Assembly (NCBI RefSeq): GCF_003946655.1
Contig: NZ_RHOV01000001.1
Span: forward strand, 62,001-126,000
Origin: Lapidilactobacillus achengensis
Lineage (GTDB): Bacteria > Bacillota > Bacilli > Lactobacillales > Lactobacillaceae
Length of the DNA: 64,000 nt
Direction of reading: 5' to 3'
The notes beneath the pieces are model-generated. The model saw only the letters and a program-made list of their open reading frames with translations. It searched no databases and was not told the DNA's origin. The first letter of the stretch is position 1. Each line of letters opens with the position of its first letter. The position numbers and the translations under genes are program-made. Positions 24,101 to 33,499 of the stretch are shown one piece after another.

Positions 24101-24384
24101 CCCTGCTGGCCACCTAGTGTGGGCAAGATCGCGTCAGGCAGCTCCTTGCGTAAAATCCGACTGACGAAGGGACAGGTCAAGGGCTCTAAGTAAACCTGGT
24201 CGGCGATCTCGGGGTCGGTCATGATCGTCGCCGGATTGGAGTTGACCAAGATGACCTGATAGCCTGCTTCGCGCAGCGCTAGGCAGGCTTGGGTGCCGGA
24301 ATAGTCGAATTCCGCGGCCTGACCAATAATGATCGGTCCCGAACCGAGGACCATGATTTTTTGGATATCTGTACGTTGAGGCAT
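21190..24384 (-). CDS. carB: Carbamoyl-phosphate synthase large subunit, pyrimidine operon
   Basis: Makes carbamoyl phosphate from bicarbonate, ammonia and two ATP. The 1064-residue protein keeps the metal ligands of both ATP-grasp halves: Gln284, Glu298 and Asn300 ([11 protein letters not shown]), and Gln820, Glu832 and Asn834 ([11 protein letters not shown]). GGTGGG and [11 protein letters not shown] are intact. The C-terminal MGS-like allosteric domain is present from about residue 930. AAGGAG lies 8 bases before the start. It is the active reference for the degenerate CarB2 at 35.5-38.7 kb. Confidence 0.97.
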
Positions 24385-24428
24385 GAGGGAACTCCTTTTT
24401 TTCTGCTGATGGCATTTAACTGGGGCTC

Positions 24429-24467
24429 GGGTGGACGACAGGCGATGGCAGGTTATTACCGTCCACC
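24429..24467 (-). other. Intercistronic inverted repeat between carA and carB
   Basis: GGTGGACG and CGTCCACC are perfect 8-bp arms about 23 bases apart in the 93-base carA-carB gap. This is the only real gap in the otherwise overlapping pyrB-pyrE genes. There is no T run after it, so it is more likely an RNA stability or processing element than a terminator. Confidence 0.45.
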
Positions 24468-24477
24468 TAAGCGTGAC

Positions 24478-25557
24478 TCAAGCACGTTTCGTGGCCGTGA
24501 TCATTTCGATGAACTCATCGAAGAGATGCGTGGCGTCGTGGGGACCGGGAGTGGCGTCCGGATGGAACTGAACGGAGAACGCGGGATAGCGGCGATGGCG
24601 GAGTCCTTCGATCGTTTGATCATTTAATTCTTCGTGAGTCACCAGGAGATCGGTGCCAGCCAAGGAGGCCGGGTCGACCGCAAAGCCGTGATTTTGTGAG
24701 GTGAAATCGATTCGACCGGTGGCGATTTCGCGGACGGGATGATTGCCGCCGCGATGTCCGAATTTCATTTTGAAAGTGGTGGCGCCATTGGCCAGCGCGA
24801 ACAGTTGGTGGCCAAGGCAGATGCCCATCAAAGGGATTTTACCTTGGATCCCGCGAATCAGCGGCAAGGCGGCGGGAACATCTTGAGGATCACCGGGGCC
24901 ATTACTGAGCAACACGCCATCAGGAGCCAGCGCTAACAGCTCAGCGGCGGTGGTCGTCGCCGGTAAGACGATCACATCGCAATCCCGCGCGGCTAATTGG
25001 CGCAAGATACTGTGCTTCAACCCGAAATCGATCACGGCGATATTATAACCTTTACCAGGACTGGGATAGGCCTTGGTCGTGGCAACTTGGGCGACCTGGT
25101 TACGAGCCAAGGGGGTCGCGCTGATCGCTTCGATTTGCGCCGGTGTAGGCAACTCATCAACTAACCGCGCCTTGAGCGTGCCTGCTTGGCGGATCAGTTT
25201 AGTCAATTCGCGCGTATCCACCTCGCTGATCCCCGGAATCTCCTTCTGCCGGAGAAAATCAGCCAAGGGTTGGCGTTGGCGCCAATTGCTGGCCAACCGC
25301 GCCACCTCACGAACAACGACCCCGGCGCAAGTGGGATCGATTGCTTCAGAATCGTCCCGGTTGATTCCACAATTCCCGATCAGCGGATAAGTAAACATGA
25401 TCAGTTGACCGCAAAAAGACGGATCGGTCAACGATTCTTGATAGCCGGTCATCCCGGTGGTGAACACCAACTCCCCGGTAACCGCGGCCTGGGCTGCCCC
25501 GAAAGCCACGCCGGTGAAGACTTGCCCCGTTTCTAAAACTAAATAACGTGCGGTCAT
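24478..25557 (-). CDS. carA: Carbamoyl-phosphate synthase small subunit, pyrimidine operon
   Basis: Glutaminase subunit that supplies ammonia to CarB. The 359-residue protein has an N-terminal domain with [13 protein letters not shown] and a class I amidotransferase domain. The nucleophile is Cys247 in GICLGHQ, the catalytic His is His332 in QFHPDA, and the third residue is Asp334 where Glu is usual. It overlaps pyrC by 4 bases and has AGGAGG before the ATG. Confidence 0.96.
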   Translation of the reverse strand: MTARYLVLETGQVFTGVAFGAAQAAVTGELVFTTGMTGYQESLTDPSFCGQLIMFTYPLIGNCGINRDDSEAIDPTCAGVVVREVARLASNWRQRQPLADFLRQKEIPGISEVDTRELTKLIRQAGTLKARLVDELPTPAQIEAISATPLARNQVAQVATTKAYPSPGKGYNIAVIDFGLKHSILRQLAARDCDVIVLPATTTAAELLALAPDGVLLSNGPGDPQDVPAALPLIRGIQGKIPLMGICLGHQLFALANGATTFKMKFGHRGGNHPVREIATGRIDFTSQNHGFAVDPASLAGTDLLVTHEELNDQTIEGLRHRRYPAFSVQFHPDATPGPHDATHLFDEFIEMITATKRA

Positions 25558-26873
25558 CTTTGGACCTCCTGACGTTGATAAACAAATTGCCCGGCCACCA
25601 TGGTCGCGACGGTGTGGCCAGCAACGGGCCAGCCAATGAAAGGTGAATTTTGACCTTTGGAGGCAAATGTTTGAACCATGATTGGCGCAGTGTGATCCAG
25701 GTCGAAAAGGGCCAGATCAGCGGGACCACCAACAACCAAACGGCCAACTTGATTGAGTTGGAACAGCGCTGCGGGTCGTTGGCTAAGCCAGTTCAACAAT
25801 TGGGCCAAGGTGAAGATCCCGGTTTGGACGAATTTCGTATACAACAACGCGAAGGCTGTTTCACTGCCGACAATCCCGAAAGGCGCTTGGCGAAAGCCTT
25901 GCTCTTTTTCAGCTTGGCTATGAGGCGCGTGGTCGGTGGCGATGCAGTCGATCGTCCCGTCTAAAAGCCCCGCGACCATGGCTTGGCGGTCGGATTCGGT
26001 GCGTAGCGGCGGGTTCATTTTGTAATTGGCGTCATCACCGGGAATGTCTTGGTCGGCTAGGAGCAGATGGTGGGGACTGACCTCACAGGTGACCTGGACG
26101 CCCGCGGCTTTAGCCTGGCGGATCAAGGTCAGTTCCGCGGCGGTGGCCACATGGCAGACATGGTAATGGACCCCGGTCGCTTGGGCCAAAACTAAATCCC
26201 GCGCCAATTGGGCCGTTTGGACGACCTCTAGTAAACCTGGCAGTCCTAATTCCCGAGCTTTGGCCCCGGCGTTGAGGACCCCACCATGGCGCAGGCTGTC
26301 ATCTTCCACGTGAGCGGCCACTGGCTTATTCACTGCTTTGGCGGCCAACATCGCCCGATACATGGTGTCAGCGGTTTGGATTCCGGAGCCATCATTGGAG
26401 AAAGCCAGCACACCGGTTGCGGCAAGCCCAGCAAAATCCACCAACTGATCCCCACGGCGGTCGGTGGTCAAGGTGGCGTATTGCCCAATGTGCACCACGC
26501 CCTCGGTCTGGTTACGTTGATTCATCACGGCCAGTTGCGCCGGTGTATCTGGCGCTGGGGTCAGATTCGGCATGGCGCCAATATAGGTGAAGCCACCTCG
26601 AGCCGCGGCCTGGCTACCAGTGGCAATCGTTTCTTTGTAGGTTTGCCCAGGATCTCGCAGGTGCACGTGCAAGTCGACTAAGCCGGGACTGACCAAATGG
26701 TGCTCCGCGTCAAAAATCTGCCCGCTAAAGTTAGCGGGGATCGGGATCTCGGTGGCCATGGCGGTGATTTTGCCCGCTTGGATCAGCAGTTCTTGTGGTT
26801 GCAACTGGTTGCCGCCGGAATTGATCTGGGCGTTTTTGATCAGGATTGTGGTTGATTTAGAGCTGTTCGTCAT
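25554..26873 (-). CDS. pyrC: Dihydroorotase
   Basis: Zn amidohydrolase that cyclises carbamoyl aspartate to dihydroorotate. The 439-residue protein has the metal motif [10 protein letters not shown] near residue 67 and the lysine-bridge and His region [20 protein letters not shown] and ATDHAPHS supply the remaining ligands. It is class I by length. GGAGGG precedes the ATG and the start overlaps pyrB. Confidence 0.96.
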   Translation of the reverse strand: MTNSSKSTTILIKNAQINSGGNQLQPQELLIQAGKITAMATEIPIPANFSGQIFDAEHHLVSPGLVDLHVHLRDPGQTYKETIATGSQAAARGGFTYIGAMPNLTPAPDTPAQLAVMNQRNQTEGVVHIGQYATLTTDRRGDQLVDFAGLAATGVLAFSNDGSGIQTADTMYRAMLAAKAVNKPVAAHVEDDSLRHGGVLNAGAKARELGLPGLLEVVQTAQLARDLVLAQATGVHYHVCHVATAAELTLIRQAKAAGVQVTCEVSPHHLLLADQDIPGDDANYKMNPPLRTESDRQAMVAGLLDGTIDCIATDHAPHSQAEKEQGFRQAPFGIVGSETAFALLYTKFVQTGIFTLAQLLNWLSQRPAALFQLNQVGRLVVGGPADLALFDLDHTAPIMVQTFASKGQNSPFIGWPVAGHTVATMVAGQFVYQRQEVQR

Positions 26874-27832
26874 TGCGTTACCCTCCTGTTTGATTTGAAT
26901 TTGACATCATTGGCTTGCAAAACGGTTTCGATCATCGCCATGCGCACGTACACGCCATTTTGCATTTGTTCGTAGTAGCGAGAATGGGGACTTTCCACCA
27001 GGCTGCTGGCCAGTTCCACATCGCGATTGATCGGACCAGGATGCATGATGATTGCTTGGGGCTGTAATCGTTGCGCCCGCGCCTCCGTCAGCCCATAAGC
27101 TTGATGATAAGCGGCCGCGCTGAAAGTCTGGTTTTCCGCTGATTCTAAGCGTTCATGTTGGACCCGCAGCAACATCAGCACATCGACGGCGCCCACCAAC
27201 TCATCCAGCGGGCGATATTCCCCATAACGATCGAATTGCGTTTGGTACCATTGCGCCGGACCGGAGAAATAAAGCTCGGCTCCCAGCGCTTGCAAAATTT
27301 CCATATTGGAACGGGCGACGCGTGAATGGGCGAGATCGCCGACGATCGCCACCTTTAAACCAGCGAAATGGCCAAACTCTTCGCGAATCGTCAACAAGTC
27401 CAGCAAACTTTGGGAGGGATGTTCACCACTACCATCACCGGCGTTGATCAAGGCCACTGGCAGATACGCTTGCCCCAGCAATTGTTGATAATAGGCATTC
27501 TCGGGATGACGGATCACCAGCAGTTGCACGCCTAACGCCGCCATGGTCAGGCAGGTGTCATACAAGGTCTCCCCTTTCTGGACCGAGCTACTTTGCGGTG
27601 AAAACTCGATCGTCTTAAGCCCCAAGCGCTGTTCGGCGATGCTGAAGCTGGTGTGGGTCCGGGTGCTATTTTCAAAAAATAAATTGGCCGCAAAGGTTGG
27701 CTCTTGAACTTGCGCCTGGGCGCCGGCTTTGAAAGCACTGGCCCGATCGAGTAATTGTGTCACCGCGGTTGCTGAGAAATCGGCCATTGAAACAATGGCT
27801 TTTTGCTGATTTAGCTTAGATAAAAAGATCAT
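26870..27832 (-). CDS. pyrB: Aspartate carbamoyltransferase catalytic subunit
   Basis: Condenses carbamoyl phosphate with aspartate. The carbamoyl-phosphate motif [12 protein letters not shown] is near residue 50 and [10 protein letters not shown] near residue 263. No regulatory PyrI gene is present, as is normal in Firmicutes. I start at the ATG at 27832, with GAGGTGA 5 bases upstream, rather than the GTG at 27841 that overlaps that site. This gives 320 residues. It is preceded by an attenuator. Confidence 0.96.
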   Translation of the reverse strand: MIFLSKLNQQKAIVSMADFSATAVTQLLDRASAFKAGAQAQVQEPTFAANLFFENSTRTHTSFSIAEQRLGLKTIEFSPQSSSVQKGETLYDTCLTMAALGVQLLVIRHPENAYYQQLLGQAYLPVALINAGDGSGEHPSQSLLDLLTIREEFGHFAGLKVAIVGDLAHSRVARSNMEILQALGAELYFSGPAQWYQTQFDRYGEYRPLDELVGAVDVLMLLRVQHERLESAENQTFSAAAYHQAYGLTEARAQRLQPQAIIMHPGPINRDVELASSLVESPHSRYYEQMQNGVYVRMAMIETVLQANDVKFKSNRRVTQ

Positions 27833-27949
27833 ACTGGTCACCTCATGATGGATTATTTAATGCTATTTAGGCGTCTTGAGCGTCTAGTTGATTGCTTTTG
27901 GTGGGTAGCCGTGTTGGGGCTGCTCATCTGACGATGGGACTGGGGTTTT

Positions 27950-27973
27950 CCGCGCAAAATCAGCGCGGTTTTT
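27950..27973 (+). terminator. GC-rich hairpin upstream of pyrB
   Basis: CCGCGC and GCGCGG close a 7-base loop, followed by T5 on the plus strand only. On the minus (pyr) strand the T run is missing, so it is not obviously part of pyrB attenuation. Its role is unclear. Confidence 0.4.
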
Positions 27974-27978
27974 CCTAC

Positions 27979-28066
27979 AAAAAACGGTCACCCCACTAGT
28001 TTCCCAGAAGAATGACCGTTCGGTAAGAGCCCGACGCGAAACCATTCTGCCTCTCTCTGGGGACAA
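27979..28066 (-). promoter_or_regulatory. Attenuator before pyrB
   Basis: On the minus strand a PyrR-site-like loop (TGTCC..CAGAGAGAGG..CA, 28048-28065) begins about 23 bases after the pyrR1 stop. A terminator follows in which AACGGTCA pairs with TGACCGTT, then T6 (27979-28020). The order matches an intercistronic pyr attenuator. The loop is a few bases longer than the usual PyrR motif ARUCCNGNGAGGYU. Confidence 0.65.
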
Positions 28067-28088
28067 TTAAATCGTTACGGTTGGTGAT

Positions 28089-28754
<666 letters not shown>

Positions 28755-28778
28755 TTAAAGGACTGACTGATTGCAACT

Positions 28779-28807
28779 AGCATAGCGAACAAATCGGCTG
28801 CTGTCAA
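28779..28807 (-). promoter_or_regulatory. Promoter of the pyr operon
   Basis: TTGACA, a 17-base spacer and TATGCT on the minus strand. Transcription would start near 28772, just before the PyrR motif. Confidence 0.8.
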
Positions 28808-28887
28808 GAGGTTTTTTTGCGCAGCGCACAAGCTGGTGACTTTGATTGAGTTCATTTGAAAAGTAGCTTGTCCGCAGCTTGCGCTGC

Positions 28888-29021
28888 GAAATTCGGGGTG
28901 AGCTCGCTGTGGGCGCTGTTTTGAGCCAATCCGCAAAGTGCGCGGCTTGTCTCAAAATCAGGCCTTGTCCTAAGCGGCAAGCCGCCAAGGACAATTTCAC
29001 GGCGATCTCACCCCGAATTTC
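28888..29021 (-). repeat. Three-way-junction repeat, copy A
   Basis: Outer arms GAAATTCGGGGTGAG (28888-28902) and its perfect complement (29007-29021) enclose two hairpins. One is of the GTCCT..GCGGC/GCCGC..AGGAC type. The other is TTTTGAG..CCGC/GCGG..CTCAAAA. The element reads in the same sense as the other copies on the minus strand. It lies in the gene-free stretch between the pyr promoter and oleate hydratase. No coding sequence is supported between 28808 and 29723. Confidence 0.8.
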
Positions 29022-29400
29022 TCCGCTCCAGCCGCTCAACGTTATAACAGTCGTTTGAGCACTCACGCCGACCGGCCAACTATTGTCAATTGATGAGGAG
29101 CCAAGCAAATGACGACCGTGGTTAGTGGTCACGGACTTTAAATTGGTGACTCCAGCGCAGTCTGTCTGATGAACTAGGACATGATCTTGATGGACTGGCT
29201 GAATCAATCTATTTCCACACATGGATTGGTTACGGAAACGAGTAGAGAAGCTCTGTTTCCAAAAATGTTCCGACCTCCTGGTCCGAATTCGTTGACATTG
29301 CCATACCACCCTAAAAAGCGGGCAATTGTTTGACCTCTAGCTTGCAAAAGCACTTCGTCAAATACCCAACTTTGATTACAGATAGGCTCAATTCTGCCTA

Positions 29401-29557
29401 GCAACCGGCTGGGACTGCGCGGCTCAGTGGTGAAATTGTCCTTGGCGGCTCTGCCGCTTAGGACAAGGCTCGATTTGAAGACAATTCCCACTTTTGGAAT
29501 TGGCTTCAAACGATGCCCACCACGTTCCAGTCCGCAACAGCAGTCCCAGCCGGTTGC
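29401..29557 (+). repeat. Three-way-junction repeat, copy B
   Basis: GCAACCGGCTGGGACTGC (29401-29418) is a perfect 18-bp partner of 29540-29557. Inside are the hairpin GTCCT..GCGGC/GCCGC..AGGAC and a second hairpin with arms TTTGAAG..CAATTCC and GGAATTG..CTTCAAA. The outer stem sequence differs from copies A and C, yet the fold is kept. It is about 380 bases from copy A and in opposite orientation. Confidence 0.8.
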
Positions 29558-29595
29558 GCTTACGCGCAACACCCGCTACACCTGCAATCAGGCAA

Positions 29596-29641
29596 CAAAA
29601 AAATCCAGATCATCAACCTCAACAGGTTAAATGATCTGGAT
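29596..29641 (-). terminator. Terminator after oleate hydratase
   Basis: On the minus strand ATCCAGATCAT pairs with ATGATCTGGAT, with an inner AACCT/AGGTT stem, followed by T7. Confidence 0.9.
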
Positions 29642-29723
29642 CAAGTGAAGTGTCAGAGCTGCTAACACCACCGCAACTAGACTAGTGCAGGAAGGATAGG
29701 CCAGTTACGTTAAGAAGCAAGTG

Positions 29724-31415
29724 TTAACGGAACATTGTCCGCGTCGCGCGCGCCATTACCTTGGCGTTCTTCTCATAGTGATGGAGTTTCGTTAATTGAC
29801 TGTCAGGAATGCCTAAAAAGTGGTAAACCGCGACTTGAGCAGCCCGGAAGGAATATTGTTCGGTGAAGACCATGTCAAATGGCATTTCCACGAATTGACT
29901 GATGAAAGCCAAGTTCTTGGATCCCTTAGGCACGACTGCAGGCCGGTCGCCGACAGCGCGTTGATTGAATAAGGCGCTGGCATATGGCATGTGTGCGGGG
30001 ATCACGTTGACGATGCTGGCCATGATCTCATCCATATGGTTACGGATGTTGTCCCGGCTTGGATCGATTGCGGCCAGTTGGCCAATGAACTCTTCCAACA
30101 TTTCCCGACCGGTCATTTCCATGAATAGTTTGTCCACATAATCGCCGACTTGGCGTGGGTACAAGCTGTAACCCCAGAAGACGGTTTCGTTTTCTTTTTG
30201 GGCATGGAAGTGAGGTTGATGGTGGACGACGATCGACAATAATTCATTGCTGTCAATGAAAGTATTCAGCGCGTTCCCTGGTTGTTGCTGGGTGATCCGG
30301 CAGATTTCATTCAACAGGTAATGATTGTTGGTCGTTACTGTGAAACTGGTCCATTCAGATTGTTCCCGATCACCGAAGAATTTATCAGGTTGACCTAATT
30401 GATAGAAATGGTTAGCGGCTTGTTTCCATAATTGCGCGGAAGCGGCATATTCCATATTCTCTTTCGCTGGGGTATCCATGTCACCGATCGAGCTACTATC
30501 AGTGATCGAACCATTGGTGTCAAAGACGAAATCGTCAGGATCAACTTTGATGATCCCGCGAGCGTCTTTGGCGTCCTTAGGTTGATCAACCCGTTCGTAG
30601 CGTAAGCCTTCAACGATAATATCATCGCGGAGCGGCGTGTCGGCGAACAATAATTCCGTGATCTTACAATTGTTAACGAACGTCACGCCTTGTTTCTCTA
30701 GGAAGTGGCGCATTGGCAAAATAATACTTTCATATTGGTTGTATGGAGAACGCGTGACCCCTTCCAACGTGTTGATCCGGCTGAATTCAAGGATCATCCG
30801 GTTCATGTAACGCCGCAGCTCCATCGCCGCGCTTTGCCGCTTGAACGCGAAGGTAGTTTCCCACATGTACCAGAAGTTCGTCGTGAACATATGCGGGCTC
30901 TTAGCGAACCATTCCTCAATACTGATGTTGTTCAATTCTGGTTCCTTGGATTCAGGCAACATCATCAATTTGGTCAAAAGTTCGCGGTCGCGGTTATTGA
31001 ATTGCATGTGACGATAATCGTTCTTACCGCCGTTGATTCGCAATCCTTCAGTTTTATCCATCAAGCGGCCGACATCATGGGTTGGATGATCATGGTCGAA
31101 GTTCAGGATATCGTCAGTGACGCTCCAGCCAGGATGGTCTTCGGAAGGAACGGAACCTAACAGATCCCAAAGGTTCTCGTAAGTTTCTTCGTTGAGCATC
31201 CGGCCACCTTTCGCCAAATAACCCTTATTGTTGCTTAATGCCTGATTACTATATTCGTGTTCGTAATCGCTGACTTTAGCGCCATCGTTGGCACCGTGGG
31301 TTTCCAAACCATACATGGTGATTTGTTTTCCTTGCCAGTGACCATCACGAATCAGATAAAGACCTGCTGCTAAGTTACCAATACCTGTACCGATCATATA
31401 AGCTTTACGGGTCAT
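29724..31415 (-). CDS. ohyA: Oleate hydratase (MCRA family)
   Basis: FAD-dependent fatty acid hydratase that adds water to the cis-9 bond of oleic or linoleic acid, giving 10-hydroxy acids. It was formerly annotated as myosin-cross-reactive antigen. The 563-residue protein has the FAD-binding MIGTGIGNLAAG at the N-terminus. Other family blocks are YGLETHGANDG, MWETTFAFKRQSAAMELRRYMNRM and SPYNQYESIILPM. I start at the ATG at 31415, with AAGGAG 8 bases upstream. The enzyme detoxifies unsaturated fatty acids, which fits the DegV gene next to it. Confidence 0.96.
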   Translation of the reverse strand: MTRKAYMIGTGIGNLAAGLYLIRDGHWQGKQITMYGLETHGANDGAKVSDYEHEYSNQALSNNKGYLAKGGRMLNEETYENLWDLLGSVPSEDHPGWSVTDDILNFDHDHPTHDVGRLMDKTEGLRINGGKNDYRHMQFNNRDRELLTKLMMLPESKEPELNNISIEEWFAKSPHMFTTNFWYMWETTFAFKRQSAAMELRRYMNRMILEFSRINTLEGVTRSPYNQYESIILPMRHFLEKQGVTFVNNCKITELLFADTPLRDDIIVEGLRYERVDQPKDAKDARGIIKVDPDDFVFDTNGSITDSSSIGDMDTPAKENMEYAASAQLWKQAANHFYQLGQPDKFFGDREQSEWTSFTVTTNNHYLLNEICRITQQQPGNALNTFIDSNELLSIVVHHQPHFHAQKENETVFWGYSLYPRQVGDYVDKLFMEMTGREMLEEFIGQLAAIDPSRDNIRNHMDEIMASIVNVIPAHMPYASALFNQRAVGDRPAVVPKGSKNLAFISQFVEMPFDMVFTEQYSFRAAQVAVYHFLGIPDSQLTKLHHYEKNAKVMARATRTMFR

Positions 31416-31447
31416 AACTATCACTCCTTGTTTACTTTTACAGCTCC

Positions 31448-31529
31448 ATTATAGGACCAGGGCGGCAAAAAACCATTAGACAAAACGGGAAAAGTGTCGC
31501 ATTTTTGACACATTGGCCAAAGTGTCTAA
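31448..31529 (-). promoter_or_regulatory. ohyA promoter with nested dyads
   Basis: A TATAAT -10 lies at 31448-31453 (minus strand). Upstream are two concentric inverted repeats: TTAGACA (31477) with TGTCTAA (31523), and inside them GTGTC (31494) with GACAC (31507). The centre is near 31503. This looks like a cooperative repressor or activator site; the regulator is not known. Confidence 0.55.
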
Positions 31530-31620
31530 AAACAGTCAGCCAAAAATGCTGAATAAACCCGTTGACCTAGTTAGGGGCTTTACTGAGCCAATGACCAAAT
31601 TATGCCCGCTGAATATTAAG

Positions 31621-31658
31621 AAAATACCCCGAGAAAGTGGCGTTCTCGGGATATTTTC
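31621..31658. terminator. Bidirectional-type terminator after degV
   Basis: AAAATACCCCGAGAA pairs with TTCTCGGGATATTTT around AGTGGCG. It lies about 100 bases after the minus-strand DegV gene. Confidence 0.75.
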
Positions 31659-31756
31659 GTGATGTTATGATGAACTGTGTCTGCGCTTGGTGTGGCTGAG
31701 CGGCGAGGCGCGGTTGCGGTCGAGCCCCAAGCAGTTCTTTGGTCGACGTTGTTAAA

Positions 31757-32635
31757 TCAGGGCTGAACCTCAGTGGCGAAGATATCCGGCATCCAGCCAA
31801 GCGCGATCGCCTTCTCACCTAAATGCGTGCCGATCACCGGTCCGAAATAAGTGATTTCGGTGACGACTTCGGGGAATTTGGCCTGTAAACTGGTTTGCCA
31901 ATTTTCGGCGGCCTGGGGATCGTTGGCGTGAATGATCAACAACCGCAGCGGTACCGAACTTTGCGCTAAGTCCCGGGCGAAAATCGCCTCGGCGCGTTGA
32001 TACGCACGTTTCAACGCGCGGACTTTGTCGAAAAGCACGATTTTATTCGTATCATCGGCAAATGTTAATAAGGGCTTGATCTTCAACATATTGCCCAAAA
32101 CCGCGGACATATTCGATAAGCGTCCGCCGCGCACCAGGTTCTGCAAGTCATTGACGATGAAAACTTCATTGATTTGATGCCGCAATTGATCCAAACGGGC
32201 GAAGATCAGCTCCGGCGTGGCGCCGCGTTGGGCCAGCCGCGCCGCTTCGATGGCCATATAACCCAATAGCCGCACAGTGATCCCCGAGTCATAGGGCAAG
32301 ACCTGCAAGTGCTTGACCTGAGGCGCCAGTGTCGCCAAAGTCTGATAAAAGCCGGAAATCGTGCTGGATAAATGGATCGAAATCACCGTATCATAACCAG
32401 CGTTAGCCAAGTTCTCATAAGTGCGCAGGAGATCGCCCACGGCCGGTTGCGAGGTACTGGGCAAGGTCTTGGCCTGACGTAACTGCTCATAGAAAGCGGC
32501 GGGCGCCAGATCAACGCCTTCTCGATAAACCCGATCATCCATGATCAACGGGATCGGAATCACGGTAATGCCGTATTGACGACATTCCGCGGCGGATAAA
32601 TAAGCAGAACTATCAGTGACGATTGCGATTTTCAA
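31757..32635 (-). CDS. DegV family protein (fatty-acid-binding, FakB-like)
   Basis: A 292-residue DegV fold protein. In this family FakB proteins bind one fatty acid and present it to the kinase FakA for phospholipid synthesis. Visible motifs are IVTDSSAYL, STSQPAVGD (near 60), SSTISGFYQT (near 90), GGRLSN (near 167) and HLGEKAIALGW at the C-terminus. The start is a TTG at 32635 with GGGGG 8 bases upstream. Its neighbour is oleate hydratase. No FakA is in the window. Confidence 0.88.
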   Translation of the reverse strand: MKIAIVTDSSAYLSAAECRQYGITVIPIPLIMDDRVYREGVDLAPAAFYEQLRQAKTLPSTSQPAVGDLLRTYENLANAGYDTVISIHLSSTISGFYQTLATLAPQVKHLQVLPYDSGITVRLLGYMAIEAARLAQRGATPELIFARLDQLRHQINEVFIVNDLQNLVRGGRLSNMSAVLGNMLKIKPLLTFADDTNKIVLFDKVRALKRAYQRAEAIFARDLAQSSVPLRLLIIHANDPQAAENWQTSLQAKFPEVVTEITYFGPVIGTHLGEKAIALGWMPDIFATEVQP

Positions 32636-32938
32636 TGAATTAACCCCCAGAAATAAGAATGGCGTCCGCCCGATCGCGGCGACGCGGTCAGTTACTTAAG
32701 CGCCGCTTGCAGTCATCGACGTTTAGCAGTCGCTCATGGTAAAACTCGCTTGAATCTATGGTAAAATAGAACAGTCTGCCTACTAGGCTTGCGGTTTGCT
32801 TGCTCTGAATCCTTTAAGCGGTGTTGTCAGGCTTGATTAGGTTGACCAGTGTTTTTGTTAAATTTACTGGACTGGGCCCAACTCGGCAAGCTGTCGAGCT
32901 GGTCGGCACACTAAACCAGTTGACTCCCGGCTGATCCG
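32636..32938. other. Spacer between degV and marR
   Basis: No gene is supported. It contains two TATGGTAAAA-like direct repeats near 32735 and 32757, and an ACCAGT/ACTGG dyad near 32847-32871 that may end the marR transcript, though no clear T run follows on that strand. Confidence 0.4.
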
Positions 32939-33391
32939 TTAGTCCCCTTGAGTGGAGCTGGTTTTGTGGGATTCCTGCAAATGAAGTTTGGCGGTACTGC
33001 GCAACAATCGATTCAGTAGCGTGGTCAATAGCCGTTTCTCCTCTTGATCCCAGTTACCGATCAGGAATTCTTGCAAGTCGCGTAATTGCTGCTCGATTTT
33101 AGTTTGGACTTGTAATCCGGTGGGGCTTAGCTGGTAAAATCGTTGACGTTTATCGGCTTGCGTGACGACGGCCACTAAACCTTTGCTGGTCAACCCGGCC
33201 AATTGACGGCTTAAGGTGGAATTATCCAAAACCAACGTGGTCTTCAATTGGGCCAAACTGACGGTCTGCTCGGATAGCGTTAGTAATAAGCGCATTTGCG
33301 AAATTGGCAGATCCAGTTGCTCACTTAATTGTTGTTCAACCAGACGAATCTGTTGGGCCAGGTCGACGAGGACTGCGGTGAGAGCCTCCAT
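32939..33391 (-). CDS. MarR family transcriptional regulator
   Basis: A 150-residue winged helix-turn-helix protein. The recognition region is LVLDNSTLSRQLAGLTSKGLV (about residues 54-74), with the wing DKRQRFYQLSPTG after it, as in MarR. The ATG at 33391 has AGGAG at 11 bases; a TTG three codons earlier is a weaker option. It is divergent from rqcH. The intergenic region carries two palindromes that cover both promoters, so it probably controls itself and perhaps rqcH. The ligand is unknown. Confidence 0.88.
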   Translation of the reverse strand: MEALTAVLVDLAQQIRLVEQQLSEQLDLPISQMRLLLTLSEQTVSLAQLKTTLVLDNSTLSRQLAGLTSKGLVAVVTQADKRQRFYQLSPTGLQVQTKIEQQLRDLQEFLIGNWDQEEKRLLTTLLNRLLRSTAKLHLQESHKTSSTQGD

Positions 33392-33422
33392 AAGAATCAA
33401 ATCTCCTCTATTTTTAAGATGA

Positions 33423-33456
33423 TTGTATTATACAACAAAACGAATGCATAATACAA
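33423..33456. promoter_or_regulatory. Overlapping divergent promoters with MarR-type operators
   Basis: Plus strand: TTGTAT (33423), an 18-base spacer and CATAAT (33447), towards rqcH. Minus strand: TTGTAT (33456-33451), an 18-base spacer and TATAAT (33432-33427), towards marR. Each -10 overlaps the opposite -35. TTGTATTATACAA (33423-33435) is a perfect palindrome, and TGCATAATACAA (33445-33456) is its second, inverted and imperfect copy. Confidence 0.7.
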
Positions 33457-33499
33457 CTAATAATACGAATGCTTTTTTATCAATGAAAGGAATGATTTT

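Noticed and set aside
28755-29572. Overlapping minus-strand frames of 184 and 122 codons
   Set aside because: They run through the three-way-junction repeats and have no recognisable domain; inverted repeats keep frames open by chance.
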